Below are positions 1-7,265 of a stretch of 58,688 nucleotides of DNA, piece by piece. The position numbers and the translations under genes are program-made. The DNA comes from a virus. Within the stretch, counting starts at the first letter, position 1. Each line of letters begins with the position of its first letter. The notes beneath the pieces are model-generated. The model ran no database searches and was not told the origin of the DNA. It worked only from the letters and a program-made list of their open reading frames with translations. Location of the stretch: positions 1 to 58,688 of the IMG/VR virus record IMGVR_UViG_3300037041_002703. One strand, given 5' to 3'.

Positions 1-1666
1 CTTCAGTGGTCAAACACTCGGGGTCTTGTTGGTAAGTAATGTCCGACAATTCTGCTGGACAAGTACCAGAAAAAGTTAAATTATCTTTTAATCCTTGAGT
101 ACCACCCCCCACTGAAATATTAAAGGGCACACCTACCTGTCTTTCCTTAAAGGTATTAAGAGGTCTTGGAATTATTTCCTCAAAATCCTCACAAACCATA
201 AAGAGTTTACCATTAACAAAAATCTTTAATGTTCCTTTTCTGAATTCTTTTTGCTCCAACCATAAATCAGTAATCTTAACTTGAGTAGTTTTGGCTGGAA
301 TATATTCGGAATATCCTTCTTCATGAGTAATTGGTGGCATAACCAAACTAACACTGTTATTTGCAGGTGTTGCTGTAAAAATTAAAGCTTCGACCTGACC
401 CAAACCTCCTAGGTAATAAAGGTCACCACAATCAAAAAATGCGTTTCTTTCAAATACTGCGTCTATTTGTACCCAGTGTTCTAATTCCGGATAAAGTGTG
501 TTTACGCAACTATCGAATATTCCTTTTGTTGAACACCACTCGACAGTAGTTACCCCAGTAACATAAGTAGTTCCAGTTAGACAAGTTCCAGATGGAACAC
601 AACTTCCAGTAATAAGATATTCTTTGACACAAACTCTTGGATTTCCAGTATCCCCGCTAAATCTGATTGACATGGCATTTGAAACACCATCATACAAAGG
701 GTCTAATTCCTTTATCGAGGCTTCTGTTGAACAACTACAAGGACAACCACAACCACAATTGGATGAAGTTACACCTGATGGTTGGTACACAGGGATACAA
801 TCCGCACCCGTTCCACCACTAATAGAACAACCACAGGTGTGCATACAAGTGAGTCCTGAGGTTACTCGAGTATAACCTGTGTCTGAAGAAGGACTACCAT
901 CGGCATAGTGGTAAAACTTATTTTCAGCCCTGCTTCCCATAAAGAAGAAGGTTCCCTTATTTTCCGGATATCTGGCATTAAGTCCAATATTTGTATCACC
1001 AGTAAATTGGTATTTGAGAAGCATCTCAACAGACCAACCCTGGCTTACTCTTGTCGGAAAAACTTCATAGTCATAACCCTGTAGCTTATAAAAACCCTGG
1101 TAAAATCCGCCATTTAGTTTAGCAACGGTTCCAATATCTCCTCCAACATCAACGTAAGATAAACCATATGAATAAGAATTGTCGTTCCACAATCTATTTT
1201 CGGGTGTTGTGTTACCCGAAATAGGGTGCATTTTGAAACGTCGGTCGTAAATATATCTATTATAAGTTTGGGCGGTTGTTGTATACAAGCCAGTGTATGC
1301 TGTCATAGTTATACCAGACATTTCTTTGGTAAGACCATTGTCAATTCCTGTTAAGCCAACATCACAAATTTCTGTTGTCACCGGACAAAAATTTGGGTCT
1401 ATATCATCTGGATTATAATAGTTTTCAGAAACAATCGTATCATAAAGAAAATCATTAACTAGAGGAGAAATGGTAGTTCCTGAGGAATTAAAATCAAATT
1501 TGAATGGCATACGATTTCCATCATCTTCAGCAATAAGAAGTGGTGAAAAAATAACCTCTTGGTTGAAGTCTCGTGCGTCATCTGCCAAACAGAAATCTAA
1601 GATTTCGTTAACCGGTTTCAGACCAATTTTCCGATAATTGTATTGATTGATATTTTGATATGCCAT
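1..1666 (-). CDS. Cysteine-rich virion structural protein, partial (C-terminus off left edge)
   Basis: I read an uninterrupted minus-strand frame from an ATG at 1666 to the window edge, at least 555 residues; the C-terminus lies outside. The protein begins MAYQNINQYNYRKIG and is rich in Gly, Thr, Asn, Tyr and Phe, as in tail or fibre proteins. Around residues 260-320 is a cysteine-dense stretch with CGCSISGG and CGCGCPCSC, which could bind metal or be disulfide-linked. No transmembrane segment or enzyme motif is visible. A TATTTATC element lies just upstream (1682-1675), as for other late genes here. I do not recognise a family. A virion structural role is inferred from composition, length and the late-type upstream element. 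Confidence 0.7.
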   Translation of the reverse strand, partial: MAYQNINQYNYRKIGLKPVNEILDFCLADDARDFNQEVIFSPLLIAEDDGNRMPFKFDFNSSGTTISPLVNDFLYDTIVSENYYNPDDIDPNFCPVTTEICDVGLTGIDNGLTKEMSGITMTAYTGLYTTTAQTYNRYIYDRRFKMHPISGNTTPENRLWNDNSYSYGLSYVDVGGDIGTVAKLNGGFYQGFYKLQGYDYEVFPTRVSQGWSVEMLLKYQFTGDTNIGLNARYPENKGTFFFMGSRAENKFYHYADGSPSSDTGYTRVTSGLTCMHTCGCSISGGTGADCIPVYQPSGVTSSNCGCGCPCSCSTEASIKELDPLYDGVSNAMSIRFSGDTGNPRVCVKEYLITGSCVPSGTCLTGTTYVTGVTTVEWCSTKGIFDSCVNTLYPELEHWVQIDAVFERNAFFDCGDLYYLGGLGQVEALIFTATPANNSVSLVMPPITHEEGYSEYIPAKTTQVKITDLWLEQKEFRKGTLKIFVNGKLFMVCEDFEEIIPRPLNTFKERQVGVPFNISVGGGTQGLKDNLTFSGTCPAELSDITYQQDPECLTTE

Positions 1667-1674
1667 AAACTACA

Positions 1675-1682
1675 GATAAATA
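1675..1682 (-). promoter_or_regulatory. TATTTATC late-promoter-like element
   Basis: TATTTATC read on the minus strand, 8 bases before the ATG at 1666. It is one of a recurring set upstream of late genes in this window. Confidence 0.4.
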
Positions 1683-1695
1683 CCTTTCTTTTGAG

Positions 1696-1703
1696 TATTT
1701 ATA
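1696..1703 (+). promoter_or_regulatory. TATTTATA late-promoter-like element
   Basis: TATTTATA, 11 bases before the ATG at 1715. With the minus-strand copy at 1682-1675 it forms a divergent pair between two outward-reading genes. Confidence 0.45.
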
Positions 1704-1714
1704 GTAAAAAAAGT

Positions 1715-2515
1715 ATGCTGAAATTAAACGAGGAATATTTTGGTTCAAACTATTACTTCCTCCTTCGTGAAAAGAAGGATGGTGGACACTTATGGTTTTC
1801 TGTCGCTAATACTATAGTAGAAGCCAGAAAAAAGGATGAGTATGTGAAAGTTCCCAAGGAAAAAATTGAAGCTTTGAGAAAACATTTGGAAAAAATTATT
1901 AGTGGAAAAAAGAAAAAATCTACAAAAGAAATAAAAGGAGAGGTGGACGAAATCGTGAACTCGGACGGTACCTTATCAACCTCTAACGTACCAATACTAG
2001 ACCCCAAGGTCACTCCGCGTAAAACTATGGACCAAACAGTTCAAGCCACCACCCAACCAGGAAATTATTTGGCCTGGTCGTACAGGGGGGGGAGAACATA
2101 TTATTCAGAATCAGAAATGAAAGAAGAAGATATGTCATCTGCTTTTGGTTATGAAGAAACAAAAGATTTGCCACCAGAGGAAACTATAGAAAAACTTGAA
2201 GATATGGGTGTTGACAATCCTGTTGAAAGAGCAATTGAATTTGGTAAAGACCCAAGTATTTCCCAGAAAAAAAAGGAAAAAGGAAGTATCATGAGAATTC
2301 GTCTCCAGGAAAAAGAAGTTATAAAAAAAAATCAAAAGGACCAATTAAAAAAAATTATTGAAGATATACTTGTAGGAAAAAAGAAAAAAAAAGATTTTGT
2401 AAGTAATCAAAATAAAAAAGAACTTTTAACCAAAGGAGAAATTATTGATTTAATAACTAAAAAAAACTTACCAATTGGTGATAACAAAGTAATCAACTCT
2501 TCAAGTGAACAGTAA
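1715..2515 (+). CDS. Lys/Glu-rich phage protein of unknown function
   Basis: 266 residues starting MLKLNEEYFGSNYYF. An in-frame start at 1643 exists but would overlap the divergent gene and the late-type element, so I chose 1715. The N-terminal ~35 residues look globular (FLLREKKDGGHLWFSVANT). The rest is highly charged, with poly-Lys runs (GKKKKSTK, GKKKKKDF) and probable helices or coiled coil. There is a short aromatic segment near residue 115 (NYLAWSYRGGRTYY). No catalytic motif is evident. It overlaps the next gene (GTG at 2505) by 11 bases, suggesting coupled translation. A virion or internal-head role is possible from position and basic tail, but unproven. Confidence 0.7.
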   Translation: MLKLNEEYFGSNYYFLLREKKDGGHLWFSVANTIVEARKKDEYVKVPKEKIEALRKHLEKIISGKKKKSTKEIKGEVDEIVNSDGTLSTSNVPILDPKVTPRKTMDQTVQATTQPGNYLAWSYRGGRTYYSESEMKEEDMSSAFGYEETKDLPPEETIEKLEDMGVDNPVERAIEFGKDPSISQKKKEKGSIMRIRLQEKEVIKKNQKDQLKKIIEDILVGKKKKKDFVSNQNKKELLTKGEIIDLITKKNLPIGDNKVINSSSEQ

Positions 2516-2993
2516 TTTATACAATACAACAACAGGAGAAGTGTTAATTCCAAAAGAAATTAAACAACACTTAAAAAATTCTTTTGCGCAAGCTAGAGGT
2601 GCTGACCAAAATACTGAGGGATTTAGACGAAATCAAGAACTACAAGGGCAGGAGAAAATAACTTATAAACAACTCAAAAGGATTAAAAATTTTTTTGACA
2701 ATTTTAAAGGTCAACAAAACGAATTGTCATTTTTATTAAACGGTGGTGTTCTTATGAAGAATTGGGTCAACAACACTCTTAATCAAATGAGAAATAACAC
2801 TCAAAATAATCAACAAAACACACAACCAGAAGACCCAACAATTAATTCAAACGAACTGAAAACAGATGTTAGAAACTTGGGAAGACCTTCTCAAGAACAC
2901 AAAAAAACAAGCCAAAAACATCCCACAGCAACCTACGAGCATACTGTGGTGGAAAGTTTAAAAAGAATAAACCAATTAATTTCAAAAATTTAA
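2505..2993 (+). CDS. Gln/Asn-rich hypothetical phage protein
   Basis: 162 residues from a GTG start inside the end of the preceding gene. The N-terminus (NSNLYNTTTGEVLIPKEIK) is followed by charged helices, then a low-complexity Asn/Gln stretch near residues 90-115 (MRNNTQNNQQNTQPEDP). The C-terminus is helical (VVESLKRINQLISKI). I see no known domain. It is tightly packed between genes at 1715 and 2995, so it is probably co-transcribed with them. Confidence 0.65.
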   Translation: MNSNLYNTTTGEVLIPKEIKQHLKNSFAQARGADQNTEGFRRNQELQGQEKITYKQLKRIKNFFDNFKGQQNELSFLLNGGVLMKNWVNNTLNQMRNNTQNNQQNTQPEDPTINSNELKTDVRNLGRPSQEHKKTSQKHPTATYEHTVVESLKRINQLISKI

Positions 2994-2994
2994 A

Positions 2995-3300
2995 ATGGCA
3001 AACAACCCAAAAGTATATGAACCATTGGATTTAGCGCAGACGGAATCCAATAATTTGACAGTTATTGCAGATGCGGAAAGAAAAAGACTTATCACAAGAA
3101 ACGACTTCCAACAAGGAGCCGATGAATATGGTGTAACAAATTCACAAGCTATCGCAGATGGTGATGACATGGGACGAGGTACAGGTGTTTATCTAGATGT
3201 TTACAACACAAGTGCCGGTACGAATCTGGACATTGCAGAAAGACAAGATGATATCAAAATTAACAAATATAATAGATTTAAAACTTACCCAAATTTTTAA
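2995..3300 (+). CDS. Small conserved-looking phage protein, unknown function
   Basis: 101 residues, MANNPKVYEPLDLAQ. Acidic and Asp-rich (AIADGDDMGRGTGVYLDVY), with no signal peptide, membrane segment or cysteine. Its stop overlaps the start of the next gene by one base (TAATG). Not recognised. It lies in the small block of probable virion genes at the left end. Confidence 0.65.
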   Translation: MANNPKVYEPLDLAQTESNNLTVIADAERKRLITRNDFQQGADEYGVTNSQAIADGDDMGRGTGVYLDVYNTSAGTNLDIAERQDDIKINKYNRFKTYPNF

Positions 3301-3680
3301 TGAAACTTACATCTGTTTTTAAATCTTTGATTTTAGAAATTGCGTCAGTTGACTCAGTGAGAAAATCTATTGAAGATAAACAGAAGATTATCATGTACTA
3401 TGATGGTGACGAACCTGGAGGTAAGGGTCTAAGATTAATCGAACCTGTTGCTTTGGGAAGAAGTAAAAGGGGGAATTTGGTGGTTAGAGCTTGGGACGAG
3501 GAAGGAGCGTCACACAGAGGTTATCTTGGTACAAGACCAATGCCTGGTTGGCGTTTATTTAAACTTGATAAAATTGTTTCTTACAAACCTTCTGGACAAA
3601 ATTTTGATACACCAAGACCAAATTTTAATTCAAATGGTGACAAAGACATGACAAGCATTATTATTATAGCAAAATTCTAA
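3300..3680 (+). CDS. WYL-like domain protein
   Basis: 126 residues. Residues ~25-100 resemble a WYL domain, the Sm-like beta-barrel ligand sensor of bacterial transcription factors and CRISPR/defence regulators. The visible features are KIIMYYDGD, then RLIEPVALGRSKRGN, LVVRAW, and GWRLFKLDKIVSY; these match the family pattern of R-x-I-x-P near the start and W-R-x-F-x-L-x-R/K-I at the end. There is no helix-turn-helix, so this is a stand-alone WYL module. Family members bind nucleic acid or nucleotides, and the role here is unknown. The start overlaps the preceding stop by one base. Confidence 0.6.
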   Translation: MKLTSVFKSLILEIASVDSVRKSIEDKQKIIMYYDGDEPGGKGLRLIEPVALGRSKRGNLVVRAWDEEGASHRGYLGTRPMPGWRLFKLDKIVSYKPSGQNFDTPRPNFNSNGDKDMTSIIIIAKF

Positions 3681-3683
3681 GTT

Positions 3684-4268
3684 ATGGACTTACAAAAAAT
3701 TATGATGTCAAAAGCCATTATGGATAGACATAATCAAATGGATAAAGGAGCGGCGCCAAAAGCTAAGAATAATCCAGTCATGGAAAATTTTGATTTGCCG
3801 AATGTAAAATATAATATTCCCCAAGATTTATTGGGTGAAAGTACAACTTCGCCACAATTTACACAGCAACCTGTTGCACAATCTAGTCAGTTTATGAACA
3901 AACCTTACCCTGTTGCATCTAATGAAGCAATTAAAAATTCAAAACTCCCAGACGCAATTAAAAAATTGATGATGGAACATCCGATTGAACAACCAACTTC
4001 GATGGGAGGTTCTGTTACACTTTCTGATGAGTTAATTGAAAAAGCTTCCCGATTAATGGGACAAAACAAAAAACAAGTTGTAGAACAACAAACAGTTACA
4101 AATTCACAAGAAAATCTTAAAAGTGTTGTGAAAGAAATGTTAAAAGAAGTTTTGGCAGAAAATGGTTTGATTGTTGAGAGTGTGGAAAAATCTAACGACA
4201 ATTTCAGATTTCAAGTTGGCAAACACGTTTTTGAAGGAAAACTGACCAAAATCAAAAAGTTGTCCTAG
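3684..4268 (+). CDS. Hypothetical phage protein with C-terminal helix and basic tail
   Basis: 194 residues, MDLQKIMMSKAIMDRHNQM. The middle (~30-110) is Pro/Gln/Asn-rich and probably disordered. A helix at ~140-165 (LKSVVKEMLKEVLAENG) precedes a short beta-rich C-terminus (NFRFQVGKHVFEGKLTKIKKL). The helix resembles the amphipathic helices ending in x-x-E found in other small proteins here. No known domain. It is the last gene before the glycan block, separated from it by a hairpin. Confidence 0.6.
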   Translation: MDLQKIMMSKAIMDRHNQMDKGAAPKAKNNPVMENFDLPNVKYNIPQDLLGESTTSPQFTQQPVAQSSQFMNKPYPVASNEAIKNSKLPDAIKKLMMEHPIEQPTSMGGSVTLSDELIEKASRLMGQNKKQVVEQQTVTNSQENLKSVVKEMLKEVLAENGLIVESVEKSNDNFRFQVGKHVFEGKLTKIKKLS

Positions 4269-4281
4269 ACCTTTTTTTTTA

Positions 4282-4319
4282 CCCTATAAGTTCTTATATT
4301 TTATAGAACTAAAATAGGG
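4282..4319 (+). other. Stem-loop between the left genes and the glycan block
   Basis: Nested inverted repeat: outer arms CCCTAT (4282-4287) and ATAGGG (4314-4319), inner arms AGTTCT (4289-4294) and AGAACT (4305-4310). A T-run lies upstream rather than downstream, so it is not a standard intrinsic terminator for plus-strand reading. It ends three bases before the ATG at 4323 and could affect translation or mRNA stability. Confidence 0.5.
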
Positions 4320-4322
4320 CTC

Positions 4323-5537
4323 ATGTCAAAAATACAAATATTAGTTGTCCCTTCGGACAGATTCGGTGTAGGAAAATTTCGTTCAATAGAACCACATATA
4401 TTTTTACAAAATAAATTTCCTGAAGATTTTCACGTGGAAATTGATTTAAATCCCCCAATGGAGGATTTGAATTTTTATAAAAAATTTCAAATTGTAGTAT
4501 ACCATCGAAGTATTACCAATGATTTTGAAAAATCGTATGCATTAGTTGAGCTGCTAAAGAAAGAAGGGATTATTTGTGTCTGTGACATGGATGACTACTG
4601 GAATCCCACAAAAGACCATCCAATTCATGATATTATTATGTTTAATAAAATTAACGAAAAAATTGTTAACAGTATTAAACAAGCTAGTTATGTTACAACA
4701 ACAACAACACTTTTTGCTGACGAAATAAGAAAGTACAACAAAAATGTTTTTGTACTTCCTAATTCTATTAATCCAGACGAAGCACAGTTCAAAGAAGTTA
4801 CGCAACAATCAGATAAACTAAGAATTGGTTGGTTAGGTGGTTCATCTCACTTATCAGACATAAAAATCTTAGACAACTCATTTGCAAAACTTGGAATGGA
4901 CTATAAAGATTTACAATTTGTTCTTTGTGGTTTTGATACTAGAGGTAGTATCACAGAAATTAATTCCCAAACTGGTGAACATAAAAAAAGAAATATCAAA
5001 CCTGAAGAAACAGTTTGGGCAATGTATGAGAAAGTATTCACGCAAAATTACAAGTACGTTTCACCAGAATATGAGAAAACTCTTAAAAAGTATGCACAGG
5101 AAGAGTATCCAGAATACTCGAATGAATCCTATAGAAGAGTTTGGACACTACCTGTTACTTCGTATGCTAGGAATTATGCTAAGTTTGACGTATCTTTGGC
5201 ACCGATTAAGAACCATATGTTTAACAAAATGAAATCACAACTTAAGGTTATTGAAGCTGGCTTTTATAAAAAAGCACTGATTGCTAGCGATTTGGGTCCA
5301 TATACTCTGGATTTAAAACATTGTTTGAAAAATGGTGAGTTTGTTGACGGAAACGCTTTATTAGTTGATGAAAGTAGAAACCACGGAGATTGGGCCAAAT
5401 ACATTCTGAAACTTTTGAAAAACCCGAACTTAGTTACTGACATGGGAGAACGACTCTATGAAACTGTTAGTAAAAAATATGATTTGAATATCGTAACAAT
5501 TGACAGAGCTGAAATTTACAAAAGTTTAATTAAATAA
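4323..5537 (+). CDS. Glycosyltransferase, GT4-like (GT-B fold)
   Basis: 404 residues. GT-B type organisation: an N-terminal Rossmann half (QILVVPSDRFGVGKFRS), a linker strand FVLPNSINPDEAQF typical of GT4 enzymes, then a second half starting RIGWLGGSSHLSDI and a C-terminal acceptor/donor region with VIEAGFYKKALIASDLGPY. These enzymes move a sugar from a nucleotide donor to a glycan or protein acceptor in the cytosol. Donor and acceptor cannot be told from sequence. It is the first gene of a ~24 kb plus-strand block rich in sugar genes. No Shine-Dalgarno sequence is seen. Confidence 0.8.
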   Translation: MSKIQILVVPSDRFGVGKFRSIEPHIFLQNKFPEDFHVEIDLNPPMEDLNFYKKFQIVVYHRSITNDFEKSYALVELLKKEGIICVCDMDDYWNPTKDHPIHDIIMFNKINEKIVNSIKQASYVTTTTTLFADEIRKYNKNVFVLPNSINPDEAQFKEVTQQSDKLRIGWLGGSSHLSDIKILDNSFAKLGMDYKDLQFVLCGFDTRGSITEINSQTGEHKKRNIKPEETVWAMYEKVFTQNYKYVSPEYEKTLKKYAQEEYPEYSNESYRRVWTLPVTSYARNYAKFDVSLAPIKNHMFNKMKSQLKVIEAGFYKKALIASDLGPYTLDLKHCLKNGEFVDGNALLVDESRNHGDWAKYILKLLKNPNLVTDMGERLYETVSKKYDLNIVTIDRAEIYKSLIK

Positions 5538-5546
5538 CAAAAAAAA

Positions 5547-6257
5547 ATGATTACAATACCAACAAATAAGATTTTATTCTTAGACATAGAAACAGTTGGA
5601 TTAGAAAAAAATTATGATGATTTAGTTAAAAATCATCCTAGAATTTCTGACCAGTTTGATAAATACTTTGATTGGTTTCTCAAACGTTTTCCGGAAGATA
5701 AGGAAATTCAGGAAGACCAAAAAAATATTGTTTTTGCAACTAGAGCTGCCTTGGTCCCTGAATTTGCAAAAATTGTTTGTGTAAGTGTTGCTTTTGTCAC
5801 TGACAACGGAAATATCAAACGGCAAACTTTTGCTGATGATGACGAACATAAGTTATTGCGTGAAGTTCAAGTTTTGCTTGATAGGACGGGTAAGCTAGAT
5901 TTTTGGTTGTGTGGACATAACTTAAAAAATTTCGATATACCAATGCTAGCCAAGCGAATGTTAATACAAAATATTTTACCACCCTCAATTCTACCGGCTT
6001 TTAATACAAAACCCTGGGAAATTCGTGCAATTGATACTAAAGAAGTTTGGCAATTTGGGGCGTATACTGCTATTGGGTCTTTAGATTTGCTTTGTGCTTG
6101 TATGGATGTCCCTTCTCCAAAAGAAGGCGAAGTTGTAGGTTCAAAAGTACATGATTCTTATTGGAATAAAGGTATGTTAAAAGAAATTGCGGAATATTGC
6201 GAGCGAGATGTGCAGGTACTTGTAGACGTAATTTTAAAATTAAAATCATTGAAATGA
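5547..6257 (+). CDS. 3'-5' exonuclease, DnaQ/PolB-exo-like (DEDDy)
   Basis: 236 residues. All three exonuclease motifs are visible: ExoI FLDIET (D13, E15), ExoII GHNLKNFDIP (D130) and ExoIII Y217-CER-D221, the DEDDy arrangement of predicted PolB-type proofreading exonucleases. The protein is stand-alone, with no polymerase domain. It probably degrades or edits 3' ends of DNA, needing two divalent metals. Its stop overlaps the dut start (ATGA at 6254). In the phage it may serve replication, recombination or host DNA turnover. The family is firm; the exact substrate is inferred. Confidence 0.85.
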   Translation: MITIPTNKILFLDIETVGLEKNYDDLVKNHPRISDQFDKYFDWFLKRFPEDKEIQEDQKNIVFATRAALVPEFAKIVCVSVAFVTDNGNIKRQTFADDDEHKLLREVQVLLDRTGKLDFWLCGHNLKNFDIPMLAKRMLIQNILPPSILPAFNTKPWEIRAIDTKEVWQFGAYTAIGSLDLLCACMDVPSPKEGEVVGSKVHDSYWNKGMLKEIAEYCERDVQVLVDVILKLKSLK

Positions 6258-6877
6258 GTAATCAAATAGAAAACGAAGAAGAGTTCAACAAACAGTTTGA
6301 TGTTGAATTGAATAAATTATTGGAAGAAATTGAAAAATTAACTTTTTCGCCTGATGATTTAGATGAAGATGCTGATACAAATGAAATCGAAAAAAATTTA
6401 ACAGAGCTTGATGAATATATGAATCAAGAATTGTTAAAGGTAGAACTCCCATTCAAAAAATTACACGCGGATGCACTAATTCCAAATTATGCGTATGAAT
6501 TGGATTCTGGATTCGATTTTTACAGCATTGAAGAAATTCAAATACCGGCATTCGGCAGAGCATTAGTTCCGACAGGTTTAGCGTTTGAAGTTCCAGACGG
6601 CACTGAGTTACAAGTCCGCAGTAAAAGTGGGCTTGCCATCAACCAAGGTTTAATGGTTCTGAATAGTCCTGGGACTGTTGATTGTGGTTATTTAGGTGAA
6701 ATTAAGGTGATTGTAATGAACATGAACAATCATCCTATTAGGATAGAAAAATTTCAGAAAGTAGCACAAGGAGTATTATGTCCTGTATTTAACGGTAAGA
6801 AAGTTAAGTTGTCCGAAAAAAATAATCTAGGAAAATCAGATAGAGGTGAAAATGGATTTGGGTCAACAGGAATATAA
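6254..6877 (+). CDS. dut: dUTP diphosphatase (dUTPase), trimeric type, with N-terminal extension
   Basis: 207 residues. Five dUTPase motifs occur in order: DSGFDF (84-89), RSKSGLA (122-128), GTVDCGYLGEI (140-150), KVAQGVLCPV (169-178) and RGENGFGSTG (197-206). The enzyme hydrolyses dUTP to dUMP and pyrophosphate, keeping uracil out of phage DNA and feeding dTMP synthesis. The first ~62 residues are an unusual acidic, helical extension absent from ordinary ~150-residue dUTPases. The ATG at 6254 overlaps the upstream stop; a longer in-frame start at 6197 lies inside the exonuclease gene and is unlikely. Confidence 0.93.
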   Translation: MSNQIENEEEFNKQFDVELNKLLEEIEKLTFSPDDLDEDADTNEIEKNLTELDEYMNQELLKVELPFKKLHADALIPNYAYELDSGFDFYSIEEIQIPAFGRALVPTGLAFEVPDGTELQVRSKSGLAINQGLMVLNSPGTVDCGYLGEIKVIVMNMNNHPIRIEKFQKVAQGVLCPVFNGKKVKLSEKNNLGKSDRGENGFGSTGI

Positions 6878-7265
6878 TGGTAATGCAATCAGTCCAGTTT
6901 TACCGGATGGTCTAAAAAACTATCTAATTGATATTGATGGTACAATAACTGACGATGTGCCAAATGAAGAACCTTGGAGGATGAGCACCTGTCTACCTTA
7001 TGAGGGCTCTATAGAGCTTATAAATGCTTGGTACAATGAAGGGCACATAATCACTTTTTTTACTTCGAGAACAGAAGCTCATAGAGAAGTAACAGAAACA
7101 TGGTTAAATAAATATGGATACAAGTATCACGGGATACTAATGAATAAACCCCGAGGAGGGCAATATCATATTATTGATAATCATGTAATAAAAGCAACCA
7201 GGTTTAATGGAACTTGGAGTAAATTGATAAAAAAAAATCATACAATAGAAGTTTTTGAAAAATGA
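6852..7265 (+). CDS. HAD-family phosphatase, small
   Basis: 137 residues from ATG 6852, overlapping dut by 26 bases; a GTG two codons upstream is the alternative. HAD motifs: I, LIDIDGTITDD; II, FFTSRTE; a lysine region LMNKPRGGQ; III, IIDNH. Small HAD enzymes of this pattern dephosphorylate sugar phosphates or nucleotides, and placement between dut and glycosyltransferases fits either substrate. The stop overlaps the next start (ATGATAAC). Substrate is unknown. Confidence 0.75.
   Translation: MDLGQQEYNGNAISPVLPDGLKNYLIDIDGTITDDVPNEEPWRMSTCLPYEGSIELINAWYNEGHIITFFTSRTEAHREVTETWLNKYGYKYHGILMNKPRGGQYHIIDNHVIKATRFNGTWSKLIKKNHTIEVFEK

Noticed and set aside
624-875. An 83-residue plus-strand frame
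   Set aside because: It is antisense to the cysteine-rich protein at 1-1666, whose frame is open throughout; the plus-strand product has no recognisable pattern.
4271-4319. Intrinsic terminator before the glycan block
   Set aside because: The T-run precedes the hairpin in the plus direction and reads as A-rich after it in the minus direction, so neither strand has the correct order.
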